64,000 bases of DNA, taken from NCBI GenBank assembly GCA_014237855.1, contig JABACD010000019.1, positions 18,276 through 82,275 of the forward strand, in the 5' to 3' direction. Under the pieces are notes generated by a model. That model saw only the letters and a list, made by a program, of their open reading frames with translations. It was not told where the DNA came from and did no database searches. Origin of the DNA: Planctomycetota bacterium. Its GTDB lineage: Bacteria; Planctomycetota; UBA1135; GCA-002686595. This document shows positions 8,932 to 17,711 of this stretch, piece by piece (positions within the stretch are counted from its first letter, which is position 1; each line of letters begins with the position of its first letter). The translations under genes were made by a program, and so were the position numbers.

Positions 8932-10125
8932 CTAGCCGCGGACCAGGGCCTGCAGCTTCGCCACCGCGCCCGCGGCATCACAGAGCACTCCCGCCTCGGA
9001 GGCCAGCCTGGCGGCCTCCACGTAGTGGGCCCCGTCACGAGCGCGCTCCTCATGAAGAGCCAGCATCGGATTCGTCTGCCGGCCATTGAGCCAGGAGAGG
9101 AAGGCCAGACCGGCCTTGTAGTGCCTGGTCGGCGCCTGGAACAGGTGCCGACCAAGTCGCTCGCAGGGAGCCATGAGCTCGAGATAGCGGTCCTCGTTGC
9201 CATGAGCCAGAAAGCCCAGGGCAACGCTCGCTGGCTCAGCAATGCCATCGAAGATACCCAGCAAGCCATGGCTGAAATCACCCAGCGAGACCTCACGACC
9301 GGCCAGCTCAACCACTCGTTCAATCGGGCCGCCCGCCATCAGCTCGCCAAAGTGGAAGTCGTCGCCGGTCAGCATGATCTGATCTCTCTCGAGTAGCTCC
9401 CGGCGCAATCGACGCTCTAGCTCCGCATCGAGAAGCGAGAGCTTGGCTCCTCTGACCTTCGAAGGGCAGCAGGCCATGACCTGCCGAAAGCTCGTGCCGG
9501 GGAAGTAGCCCCGAAGCTCTGGCAGAAACATCTCGCCCAGCCAGTGAATGAACAGCGGACCTTCACAGCCTTCGATGATCCGGCGGTACACCCGTACATA
9601 GGTCTCCTCATCGCTGCGCTGCTCGCAGAGCCATACAAGGGGCAGCAGGATCGCGATACCGCCGTGGGATTGGATGAACCGAGCCTGGTACACAACGGCC
9701 TCCACCAGCTCATCCTCATCACGGATACTGCTCAGGTGATCGACGCCGGCTCCGGCCACGAAGCCGTGTTTCAGGCGCGCTTCCCCGGTGCACTCGATCA
9801 AGCGTGCCGCGTTCTCCCACCCGATGTGAAAGCGCTGGGCGGTATCCATCGCCTCGGCGATTCCGAAGCCCAGCCGCGCCAGGCGCTTGCGAAGAGCGAC
9901 CGTGGACTCCCAATCGATGAAGGCTGCAAGCTCGCTCGGAGCCACCGGCTGGTCGATCGAGTGCCTGATCTCGGAGTACTCATCACGCATCACCAGATGC
10001 GCGGCAGCGTAGACCGAGCGCACCGGCTCTACTCGACCAAGACCCTCGAGCTCACTTCTGTAGGGCGCGAGCACTCCATCATCCAGCTCGATCGCCCTCC
10101 CATCATGATCGAAGCGCGCTCTCAT
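8932..10125 (-). CDS. DUF993 family protein (dihydrodipicolinate synthase-like TIM barrel)
   Basis: 397 aa from the ATG at 10125; this start overlaps the stop of the Nramp-like gene (ATGA). The protein resembles DUF993, a family related to class I aldolases of the dihydrodipicolinate synthase superfamily: FIDWESTVALRKRLARLGFG, then IAEAMDTAQRFHIGW, and a late HYKAGLAFLSWLNG segment whose Lys could be the Schiff-base residue. Function is not established; in other genomes such genes sit in sugar or small-acid catabolic clusters. As the last gene of a coupled run with an enolase-superfamily enzyme and a flavin reductase it may act in the same pathway. The long open frame continuing upstream to 11298 is a shadow of the transporter gene. 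Confidence 0.82.
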   Translation of the reverse strand: MRARFDHDGRAIELDDGVLAPYRSELEGLGRVEPVRSVYAAAHLVMRDEYSEIRHSIDQPVAPSELAAFIDWESTVALRKRLARLGFGIAEAMDTAQRFHIGWENAARLIECTGEARLKHGFVAGAGVDHLSSIRDEDELVEAVVYQARFIQSHGGIAILLPLVWLCEQRSDEETYVRVYRRIIEGCEGPLFIHWLGEMFLPELRGYFPGTSFRQVMACCPSKVRGAKLSLLDAELERRLRRELLERDQIMLTGDDFHFGELMAGGPIERVVELAGREVSLGDFSHGLLGIFDGIAEPASVALGFLAHGNEDRYLELMAPCERLGRHLFQAPTRHYKAGLAFLSWLNGRQTNPMLALHEERARDGAHYVEAARLASEAGVLCDAAGAVAKLQALVRG

Positions 10126-11480
10126 CGTGAGAGGCTCTCGAACCAGGAGGGGGCCTGGTTCCAGGCAAACCAGCCCAAGAAACCCACCAGAACGAGGGTG
10201 CTCATCACCATACCTGCGGTCCAAACGGTGGCCAGTCGTCCACGGGGCGTGTCCTTGCCCAGGTACTCGCGGTTGCGATTGAGCTTGATGAAGGCGATGT
10301 AGGAGACGGGCAGGAGGAAGCCACAGATCACGTTGGTGGGAACGGCAACCCAGAGAGCAATGTCCTTCCAGAAGACCGAGCCCAGCACGCCGATGGCAGG
10401 CAACAGCATCCCCAGCTTGTAGCGCGGACCCTTGGCATCCCAACCAAACATCTCGCACAGGGCGAATCCCGAACAGAGCATCTGCATCGTGATCGATGAG
10501 AGTGCCATCGCGACGATGCCCAGGCCGAAGACCCACATCCCAACCGTCGGCCCCAGTCGATCGGGGGCTGCCAGCACCTCGGCCGCCTGCCAGGGTGCGA
10601 TCTTCTTTCCGACGAATAGCTCGGGATCGCCGTAGTAGAAGACACTCGCCGAGGCGATCACCATCAGGCTGGCAGCGATCGCGTAGGGCACGAACATCCC
10701 GAAGACCAGGTCGATACGCGCCAGCCGGCGGTGCTCTCTCCCCCAGCCGCGCTTCTGCAAGGTGTAGGGATAGACGAAGACCATGTTGGCGCCTACTGCC
10801 GCAGCCAGACCCGAGACGACCAGGGTCACCCCCTGCACTCCTTGATTCTCGCCTGGGATACGGAAGGAAACCAGCCCCTCGATCAGCTCGGCTGGGGCAG
10901 GAATTCCCGTCTGAATCACAACCAGGCCGAAGCAGGCAATGATGAACCACACCATGCCCTTGATGATGTTCTCGTACAGACGCACGAGGCTCGGTCGTGA
11001 GTCGTAGAGCATGGTCACAGTCACACACCAGGCGAGTGCCACGAGCCCCATCACCCAGCTGTCCACCTCGTACCCCGAGCTCTTGGCCACGGCTACAAGC
11101 ATCGAGCTCGCCAGGGCGTACTGGGCAAACTGCCAGATGATCGAGGAGCCGATTCCCCCCAGAGCCCAGCCGTAGGCGTAGAAGGAGCCCGCGTGGCGCT
11201 TCATGGCCTTGAACGGATTCTCCCCGCTCGAGAGCGTCTGGTAAGCAACCGCCGAGAGCACGATGATCCCCAGCAGCATCGCCACAGGCGCAACCCACAG
11301 GAGCTGGTAACCAAAGGCAGCACCGGCAAAGATCGAGGCGAAGGCCGTACCGCCCCCCAGGGTCATGGCGGACTGCATGTAGCCCGGCCCCATGCGCCCG
11401 AGATATCCGACGCTCCGGGAAAGGAATGGTCTTGAGTCGAGCTCACGCAGCTCGGCGATCTCCTCCTGAGGATCCTTCAA
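10122..11480 (-). CDS. Nramp-like membrane transporter lacking the usual metal ligands
   Basis: 452 aa, TTG start overlapping the stop of the reductase gene (TTGA). It has about 11 hydrophobic segments and the Nramp/LeuT-fold layout, beginning with GPGYMQSAMTLGGGT in helix 1. In classical Nramp proteins helix 1 carries DPGN; here the aligned residues are GGGT, and the helix-6 MPH motif is replaced (GANMVFVYPYTL). Manganese or iron transport is therefore doubtful; magnesium, another ion or an organic substrate are alternatives. Placement between catabolic enzymes suggests uptake of the pathway substrate or cofactor metal. Family membership is fairly sure, substrate unknown. Confidence 0.82.
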   Translation of the reverse strand: MKDPQEEIAELRELDSRPFLSRSVGYLGRMGPGYMQSAMTLGGGTAFASIFAGAAFGYQLLWVAPVAMLLGIIVLSAVAYQTLSSGENPFKAMKRHAGSFYAYGWALGGIGSSIIWQFAQYALASSMLVAVAKSSGYEVDSWVMGLVALAWCVTVTMLYDSRPSLVRLYENIIKGMVWFIIACFGLVVIQTGIPAPAELIEGLVSFRIPGENQGVQGVTLVVSGLAAAVGANMVFVYPYTLQKRGWGREHRRLARIDLVFGMFVPYAIAASLMVIASASVFYYGDPELFVGKKIAPWQAAEVLAAPDRLGPTVGMWVFGLGIVAMALSSITMQMLCSGFALCEMFGWDAKGPRYKLGMLLPAIGVLGSVFWKDIALWVAVPTNVICGFLLPVSYIAFIKLNRNREYLGKDTPRGRLATVWTAGMVMSTLVLVGFLGWFAWNQAPSWFESLSR

Positions 11481-12916
11481 CCTGGTTGCTCCTTGATCTG
11501 CTTGAGAGTCTTCGCGTCCGGGGTCTTCTTGTAGTGCTCATCCAGCGGATAGCAGCCGCTGGGCAGCCCATTTCGAGGTCCAGTGGTGCAGTCGCTGAAG
11601 GTGCGGCAGACCTTCTTGCGCGCGATCCTCTCACCAGAGAGTACATCTCGAGGTAGGTCCGGATAGCTGAGCACCATGCGCCCCAGTCCAACGAAGTCCA
11701 CGTGCCCTGCACCGACCTCATGTTGGGCCACGTTTGGCAACCACTCCTGCAAGTAGGTGTATCCGGTGCCGACATAAGCCAGCTCGGGGACCGCTGACCT
11801 GCACTGGCGGACCACCCGGATGTGCTCTGCAACCTGGTGCAGCGGGTCTTCAGGGGGCTGATACCCATCACTTGGTGGATAGGCAGCCGGGCGCTGGAGA
11901 TGTGGATTGTAGTAAGGCGAGCCAAGCGTCAGGTTCACCAGTCTGATGTCGTGATCAGACAGCATCCGCAGGAACTCGATGCTCTCCCCGAGGTCAATCT
12001 CGCGGGGGTCCTCTTCGCTCACCCCAAAGCCAAACCTGTACGGCAGATGCTCCCTCCACCCCAATGGCTCACCTCGATGCTCCGCTCCCGGCGAGAAGGG
12101 GTGTAAGTCACCAATCGAGACGCGCACCACCACATCCAGTCCGGGACACTCCGCGCGGATCGCACTCACGGTCCGACGAAAGAATCGCGTGCGGTTCTCA
12201 AAGCTCCCACCGTAAGGGCCACCACGGGTCTTGGCACCCAGCAACTCGTGCAGTAGGTAGCCATGGCAGCACTTGACATCAACGAAGTCATAACCCGCAC
12301 TGGCGGCTGCGCGGGCCCCGGCCACGTAGAGCTCGATCAGGTCATCCAGCTCAGCGTCACTCAGCAGCGCTGCGTCGGAGTCAACCCCGACTCGAGCATC
12401 GAGCACCGGATGACGATAAGCGATCCGGGGCTGGGGACCAGCGGCCCCTGGCCGTGCAAAGCGCCCCGAGTGCGTCAGCTGCAACCCGATGTAGAGGTCC
12501 TTGGTCTCCATCCCTGAAGAGACGTGGGCACTCAGGAGTGTCTCGCGCAGGAGAGCAAGGCCAGCCGCACTGTCAGCCTTCGGATTGAGGTACAGCTGGT
12601 TGGGATTGGCTCGCCCATCCGCGGACACCGCGACGGCCTCACCACCCCAGATCAGCTTGGCTCCACTCATTCCGAAGCGCTGCCAGCGCCGGAGCGTGTT
12701 CTCGGAGGGAAGTCCATCCGGTGTGCCGTCCCAGCCCTCCATCGGATGGATGGCCCAGCGATTGCCGATCGTTCGCCCGGGCAGCTCGAAGGCCTGGCCC
12801 AGCGGTCCGCTGCCACCCTCTAGCTCCAGGTCACAGCCGAGCTCCGGAGCAATCAGCTTCCAGTGAGCGGCGAAGTCCTCCACACGCTTGTGCTGTCCGG
12901 GGGTCTTGAACTCCAT
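11477..12916 (-). CDS. Old-yellow-enzyme-like NADH:flavin oxidoreductase
   Basis: 479 aa from the ATG at 12916, which shares one base with the stop of the enolase-superfamily gene (TGATG). The TIM-barrel FMN-binding pattern of the OYE/2,4-dienoyl-CoA reductase group is clear: IHPMEGWDG near the N-terminus, QLTHSGRFARPG with the conserved His, a CCHGYLLHELLGAKTR segment with FENRTRFF, RVSIGD, and a late phosphate-binding DFVGLGRMVLSYPDLP. The C-terminus ends in a Cys-containing tail (VCRTFSDCTTGPRNGLPSGC) with three cysteines. It lacks the extra Rossmann domains of 2-enoate reductases. It probably reduces an activated C=C bond or demethylates a substrate of the local pathway. Confidence 0.87.
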   Translation of the reverse strand: MEFKTPGQHKRVEDFAAHWKLIAPELGCDLELEGGSGPLGQAFELPGRTIGNRWAIHPMEGWDGTPDGLPSENTLRRWQRFGMSGAKLIWGGEAVAVSADGRANPNQLYLNPKADSAAGLALLRETLLSAHVSSGMETKDLYIGLQLTHSGRFARPGAAGPQPRIAYRHPVLDARVGVDSDAALLSDAELDDLIELYVAGARAAASAGYDFVDVKCCHGYLLHELLGAKTRGGPYGGSFENRTRFFRRTVSAIRAECPGLDVVVRVSIGDLHPFSPGAEHRGEPLGWREHLPYRFGFGVSEEDPREIDLGESIEFLRMLSDHDIRLVNLTLGSPYYNPHLQRPAAYPPSDGYQPPEDPLHQVAEHIRVVRQCRSAVPELAYVGTGYTYLQEWLPNVAQHEVGAGHVDFVGLGRMVLSYPDLPRDVLSGERIARKKVCRTFSDCTTGPRNGLPSGCYPLDEHYKKTPDAKTLKQIKEQPG

Positions 12917-14334
12917 CAGCCTTCGGGGAACTCCCAGGAGTCCAGTGTCGTCCGAGACCCCCAGTCGATCTCCGAGCTGTAGCCATAGCCAACGCACTGC
13001 AGCGAGTCGAGCTGTAGCTCCCCCTCTTCGATGCGCAGGCTGGTCTCGCCCTCGCAGTGATTCCAAAGATCGGGATGTAGAGCCGCAGCACTGCGTCCCT
13101 CATCCGCGGAGAGATGATCCAGCCCGCGGAAGTAGTGATGCCCGTTTCGCTCCACGTGGGTCAGTCCCAAGGCCGCTACCGTGGCAAGGTCTTGCTGCTG
13201 CGCGAGCACGCCGAGATTGGTCAGGTCCTCGGCGGACTGGAAGGCGTCATGGCGCTCGCACAGGCCGCGCTGGAGCATCGCCCGCAAGACGCCCTTGCAG
13301 TTCTTCATCGAGACCCCTCGATAGCCGAGCTCTAGCGCTCGTGGAAGAGCCTCCACACCGTGATCAGCCTCGTCCAGGATCACCGGTGCGATCTCTGCCA
13401 AGGCCGCCAGCCCGGCACGATTGCTCTCCTCGAAGCTCGCTGCCCGGGGCAGGGGCTGCTCGATGCAGACCAGCTGCTCGAGCAGCTGGGAGCCACCATC
13501 GATCTGGTCGAGCCCGTGCATGAACTTGACCAGCAAATCGAGATCGGCGAACTGCTCGTTACCGTCGACAGTGATACGAACATCGCTCCCTGCATTCTCC
13601 GCCACGACCTCCGCGAAGCGCGCTGTTCGTGGAAGGTCCACAGCAGCGTCGCCGCAGAGTTTGAGTTTGAACCAGCGCAGTCCGTAGCGGCGGATGTCCT
13701 CCTCGAGAGACTCCGGCAGGCCATCATCCACGCGACCATCACTGCCCAAGTCCTGACTTCGGAGTGAGTCGACAAGGCCGATGGTATGACGCAACGCGAC
13801 CCTATCGAGCGGCCTTGCAGGCAGGCTCTCCGCCAGAGACCACTCCTTCAGCTCGGGATAGACCTCGCCTGGGTCCAGCTGAAAGAGATCACCCTTCAAC
13901 GCATCGAAGAAGCTCACGTCCGCTGCGCGACAAGCCGCATCGATGATGGCACGCTCGACCAGCGCCACTCCAAACCCACGCAAGAGCCGGTCAGAGGCAT
14001 CGACGGGACGGCTGTGGACGCGCTCGCGGTAGACCCGCCACCAGAGGTCAAAGACACTCATTTCTGGCTGGGCCTTGGCCGCCTTTCCGGCAGCTCGCGC
14101 ACTGTTCATCAGGCCCTCGACGTCCTGGCGGAGCGATTTCTCGGGGTCCTTTTCAAACCACTTTGGCACCAGGAGGTCAGCCGAGTAACCAACCGCGGGC
14201 CCCGCCTCCGTCTCCAGCTCCACGCGAGCAGTAAGCGTAGGCGCCCAGGTCATGGTGTTCATGCCGAAGCGAAAGGGCAATCGTGTGGTGCAATCGCTCA
14301 CACCAAGGCCAACGTCTCGAAGCCGAACTCGCAT
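12916..14334 (-). CDS. Enolase-superfamily enzyme (muconate cycloisomerase / mandelate racemase-like)
   Basis: About 472 aa from the ATG at 14334 (MRVRLRDVGLG), chosen because the family capping domain begins there; the frame is open to 14511, overlapping the upstream gene. Barrel motifs: KLK base pair (FKLKL, near 222), first metal ligand in TVDGNEQ (near 256), second in CIEQP (near 289), third in LDEAD (near 319) and a Lys in SMKNCKG (near 345). A Lys on each side of the barrel is typical of the muconate-lactonising subgroup, which includes dipeptide epimerases and o-succinylbenzoate synthases. Longer than usual by about 80 residues. It heads the four-gene coupled run and abstracts a proton alpha to a carboxylate; the substrate is unknown. 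Confidence 0.85.
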   Translation of the reverse strand: MRVRLRDVGLGVSDCTTRLPFRFGMNTMTWAPTLTARVELETEAGPAVGYSADLLVPKWFEKDPEKSLRQDVEGLMNSARAAGKAAKAQPEMSVFDLWWRVYRERVHSRPVDASDRLLRGFGVALVERAIIDAACRAADVSFFDALKGDLFQLDPGEVYPELKEWSLAESLPARPLDRVALRHTIGLVDSLRSQDLGSDGRVDDGLPESLEEDIRRYGLRWFKLKLCGDAAVDLPRTARFAEVVAENAGSDVRITVDGNEQFADLDLLVKFMHGLDQIDGGSQLLEQLVCIEQPLPRAASFEESNRAGLAALAEIAPVILDEADHGVEALPRALELGYRGVSMKNCKGVLRAMLQRGLCERHDAFQSAEDLTNLGVLAQQQDLATVAALGLTHVERNGHHYFRGLDHLSADEGRSAAALHPDLWNHCEGETSLRIEEGELQLDSLQCVGYGYSSEIDWGSRTTLDSWEFPEG

Positions 14335-14507
14335 GGGCAGGACGATACGCGCTGGCGCTGGCCGACGCCACTTCACGGAGGGCGAGATTGTCTGAATCGA
14401 GGTGGCACTGGTCTTGGGGCCGGATCCTGCCCCCCCATGGGAGTTGGCCATGCAGACTCGTTCAGAAGACCAGGACAGACCGTGGCTGGATGACTCCAGC
14501 TCGCGGC

Positions 14508-16205
14508 TCACTGCATCGCGTCCCTCAACTCCTTGGGCTGCCCATCAACCGCTCCCGCCGGAAGCGGCACGAAGAGCTCTTCGACCTCCTCCAGCTGATA
14601 AGAGACATCGCGCGTGATCACCTCGCCTCCCCAGCTCGCGCTGAACTTCCAATGGCCCTCTGGCAGCTCTGGAATCTCGAGCCGCTCGCCAGGAGCAAGG
14701 ACCACGTACGACGGCTTTCCATTCACCACATAGCGCACCGGCAACGCCTGGAAGCGCTCCGTCGTCTCGATGGAAAAGCCTGCTCTGCCGGTCCTGGCCT
14801 CTTCGAGCTGGAGCTCTACCTTGAGGTCGCCCTTGCGAAGGATCCGGCCGGCCCAGGCCTTCCCATCCTGGCTCTTCGCGGTCAGGTAGCGCACTTCGGA
14901 GAGATCCTCGGCAGAGGAGAACTGGAACTCTCCATTCACGCCGGTTACCAGGCTCTGGACCGCGGGGGGCATCTGACTGAGGACATCCATCTCGATCGTG
15001 ACGCGGCCATAGCTGCTGCCGAGAAGACGTGCGGAGGCGCCGGTCACATCTGGGACCTCCAGTCGAACCAGTGCCCCTTCTGCCGGCCTGTCACCTGACT
15101 TCACGACCCCCACCAGCGTCGGAGCACTCTTGAGGTGGAAGGTGACCGTTCGAGTCTGACCCGCGACCAGGGTCTCCTTGATCACTGCAGGTGTCACCTG
15201 CGCGCCTGCGCGGAAGTACTGCAAGCGGACTGGGCCGGGTGCCAGGTCCTCGATCTCGATCGATTCGCCTCCAAAGAGCGAAACCGGACTCTTGAGGTGC
15301 CAGGGGTAGTTCCGCGACCCAGTACCGTCCAGCCTCCCGGAGATGAACAGCTGGCCTGGTCGGCTGGTCCCCACGCGTTCGGGCACGATGACCTTCAGGG
15401 TGGCCGCCTTGCGGAGGGTGTACTTGAGTGTGTCGGTAGGCATGCTCATCCCGGCAGTGATGAACTGCATCTCCCGCTGAGTGGCAAAGCCCGGCTTCGA
15501 GATGTAGATCGGCACCTTCCCCGAGGCCATTCGCCCGAAGTAGAAGCGCCCCTGCTCGTCGGTCTTTGTCTCCTGACCGTCCATGACCACAGTGGCAGTT
15601 GGAATTCCGTTGTTCTGCTTGTCGCGGACAACCCCCCTGATGACGGCTGGACGACCGAAGCCGACATTCAGCTGGGTCTCGCGCTGCTCTCGAAGTAGTA
15701 CCTCGCGTTCTGCTCCTGGAATACCGCGCCCTCGCAAGGCGACGAGCGACAATCCAGCGAGCAGATCATTGGCACCGAAGAGGCCTTCGGAGTTCGTGTC
15801 GATAACCCGGCCACGATTGGGGCCAGCGATGAATTCCACGTAGCCGACGACACCGCGCCCCTCGCTGTCGTGGATCGATCCGCGCAGCTTGGCCGTCGAG
15901 GCAGACCCCATGGCCGGCGACCGCTCATCGTCCAGCTTGGCAGCCGCATCCACCAGCTCGAACTCGAGCTCGAGTGGCAGCACAACGGTGGTCGTCAGAT
16001 CCCGGTTCACTCGCACTGGCTCGCTCAAGGCTCCCGGCTCGGGCAGGCCCTGGCTCTCCCTATCCGACTCTTCGGGCGAGAGGGATCCACTGAACTCGAG
16101 ACCGGTGACCGTGTTCGACCCACTCCCACCGGAGACCTGCCACAGAACCCCTCCAAGAAGGGCGAGCAGCAAGATGAGCAGGGAAAGGAGGAGCTTCTGA
16201 TTCAT
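14508..16205 (-). CDS. Membrane-anchored protein with carboxypeptidase-regulatory-like domains
   Basis: 565 aa; start at the ATG at 16205 (MNQKLLLSLLILLLALLGGVLW), giving an N-terminal membrane anchor. The extracytoplasmic part contains several beta-sandwich segments of the carboxypeptidase regulatory-like type, with patterns such as KLRGSIHDSEGRGVVGYVEF and IRGVVRDKQNNGIPTATVVM followed by TDEQGRFYFGRM. Such domains occur in large planctomycete surface proteins and mediate adhesion or scaffold assembly. It precedes the enolase-superfamily gene on the same strand, but the 174-nt gap means it need not share an operon. Confidence 0.75.
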   Translation of the reverse strand: MNQKLLLSLLILLLALLGGVLWQVSGGSGSNTVTGLEFSGSLSPEESDRESQGLPEPGALSEPVRVNRDLTTTVVLPLELEFELVDAAAKLDDERSPAMGSASTAKLRGSIHDSEGRGVVGYVEFIAGPNRGRVIDTNSEGLFGANDLLAGLSLVALRGRGIPGAEREVLLREQRETQLNVGFGRPAVIRGVVRDKQNNGIPTATVVMDGQETKTDEQGRFYFGRMASGKVPIYISKPGFATQREMQFITAGMSMPTDTLKYTLRKAATLKVIVPERVGTSRPGQLFISGRLDGTGSRNYPWHLKSPVSLFGGESIEIEDLAPGPVRLQYFRAGAQVTPAVIKETLVAGQTRTVTFHLKSAPTLVGVVKSGDRPAEGALVRLEVPDVTGASARLLGSSYGRVTIEMDVLSQMPPAVQSLVTGVNGEFQFSSAEDLSEVRYLTAKSQDGKAWAGRILRKGDLKVELQLEEARTGRAGFSIETTERFQALPVRYVVNGKPSYVVLAPGERLEIPELPEGHWKFSASWGGEVITRDVSYQLEEVEELFVPLPAGAVDGQPKELRDAMQ

Positions 16206-16638
16206 GCGGAACCTGGCAGGACTGGTGGGGAGCACGACCGGCCTCTCGCGATCCCTGAAGTGCCCGCCATCCTATATGGATGGGCGAAGAAAACGACCCA
16301 TGCAAGCCCTGAGCCAGGCTCCCCGGATTCGAAAATCGACTCAGCTGCGCTGGGGCTGACGCCCTGGAGGTCCTCAGCTTCCCCGAATGCTCCTCTCTCA
16401 GGTCATTTTTGCCCCCAGGTTCGAGGCGGATGCTCCCCGGCGCTCCTCTGTCCAGTCCATGAGTGCGGATTGCGCACGCTGTCGACTCGAGATTCGTGCG
16501 GTTCGAAGCATCTGACGCTCGGAATCCCGGGGAGCTCCGATGATCTCTGACCAGAATCAGCCTATTCTCTCGCCAGATCCGGGCCAGGTCCCCCCCAGAC
16601 CCACCCCACTCACCAGCCACCGGTCCTCCCAGTCTCCC
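16206..16638. promoter_or_regulatory. Divergent promoter region with a CCATCC-N5-GGATGG palindrome
   Basis: This 433-nt gap separates a minus-strand surface-protein gene from the plus-strand dehydrogenase gene and must contain both promoters. A palindrome CCATCC-TATAT-GGATGG at 16267-16283 is the clearest site and could be an operator. No -10/-35 pair can be assigned with confidence. Open frames that extend into the gap from both sides show no protein-like composition. Confidence 0.35.
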
Positions 16639-17664
16639 ATGAAGTCCTACAAGATCGTCGAATTGCTTGGAGATGGAATCTCCCCGGAACTCTCGGCCAG
16701 CGTCCACCGCATCTCTGCCAGCCTCCCGTTCCGGCTCGACTTCGTCCCCGTGGACCTGTCTGACGAGAACCGCAGCAAGCTGGGAACGCAGATCTACGAG
16801 GACGCGGTTCGAGCGATGCAGCAGCACCAAGTCGCGATCAAGTATCCGACGGCTACCACCCGCGAGAGCCCGAACAAGGTGCTCCGAGAGATGTGCCGCT
16901 TCGCCGTGATTCACCGCCCCGTCGCGACGATTCCAAGCATCCAAACCAATTTCACCAAGCCCCTCGATATCGATGTGGTTCGGGTAGCCACGGGCGGGAC
17001 CTATGACGATGCGGGCCGGCGCCTCGGCCCCGACACGGCAGTTTCACTACGAGTGATCTCCAAGGGCCCTTGTAGGCACGCTGCTCGCTTCGCCTTTCGA
17101 TTGGCCATGCTCCGCAAGACCAACGTCTGCTCGACCTCCAAGTGGACGATCCAGAGAGAGACGGACGGGTTCTTCGAGGAGATCGTCGGCAAGGTCGCGC
17201 ATGACTATCCGGGCATCCCCTACCGTCGTGAGCTCTTCGATGCACTCCTTGCGGGAATCGTCATGCACCCCGATCGCTACGGAGTGATCGTCTGCCCGAA
17301 CGAGTACGGCGACTTCCTCTCTGACTCTGCCTGCGGCTTGATCGGTTCCGTGGGCCTGGGTGACTCGTCCTCCTTCGCATTCGACGATGAGGGTCAGGTC
17401 ACCACTGCAATGTTCGACCCCGCCGGAGGCACGGCACCCGACATCGCCGGGCATGACATTTGCAATCCGACTGCTGCCCTCATGGCCCTCCGTAACATGC
17501 TGACACACATCGGCGAGAACGAGGCCAGCGAGGCGCTCAGAGGGGCCCTGTTGGGCGCAATTTCTGACGGAGAGTCAACCGCTGACATTGGTGGCCCCCT
17601 GGGCTGCATGGCGTTCACCGAGGGTGTTGCGAAGCGCCTCGCAGCAAGCCTACAGAGCGCCTGA
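16639..17664 (+). CDS. Isocitrate/isopropylmalate dehydrogenase family protein
   Basis: 341 aa from the ATG at 16639 (MKSYKIVELLGDGISPEL); the frame is open to 16540 but that extension is Pro/Ser-rich. Family motifs: GDGIxPE at the N-terminus, SPNKVLREM with HRPV (substrate-carboxylate arginines), TDGFFEEIV, the NEYGDFLSD metal-binding loop, and GGTAPDIAG near 263-271 where the family normally has HGSAPD or HGTAPD. The adenine-contacting His is therefore Gly here. Beta-decarboxylating oxidation of a 2-hydroxyacid is the expected reaction, but the substrate could be isocitrate, isopropylmalate, tartrate or an unknown acid. It diverges from the coupled catabolic cluster and may belong to the same pathway. 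Confidence 0.85.
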   Translation: MKSYKIVELLGDGISPELSASVHRISASLPFRLDFVPVDLSDENRSKLGTQIYEDAVRAMQQHQVAIKYPTATTRESPNKVLREMCRFAVIHRPVATIPSIQTNFTKPLDIDVVRVATGGTYDDAGRRLGPDTAVSLRVISKGPCRHAARFAFRLAMLRKTNVCSTSKWTIQRETDGFFEEIVGKVAHDYPGIPYRRELFDALLAGIVMHPDRYGVIVCPNEYGDFLSDSACGLIGSVGLGDSSSFAFDDEGQVTTAMFDPAGGTAPDIAGHDICNPTAALMALRNMLTHIGENEASEALRGALLGAISDGESTADIGGPLGCMAFTEGVAKRLAASLQSA

Positions 17665-17711
17665 TTCAAGACAGAACCTCCACCTTCAGGTGACCCGGTC
17701 ACTCCCCGGAC

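Noticed and set aside
10126..11298. Upstream extension of the DUF993 frame
   Set aside because: It is out of frame with, and entirely inside, the clear Nramp-like gene; a coupled ATG at 10125 gives the family N-terminus.
16060..16944. Minus-strand frame crossing the divergent gap at 16.2-16.6 kb
   Set aside because: Overlaps the start regions of two well-supported genes and lacks protein-like composition.
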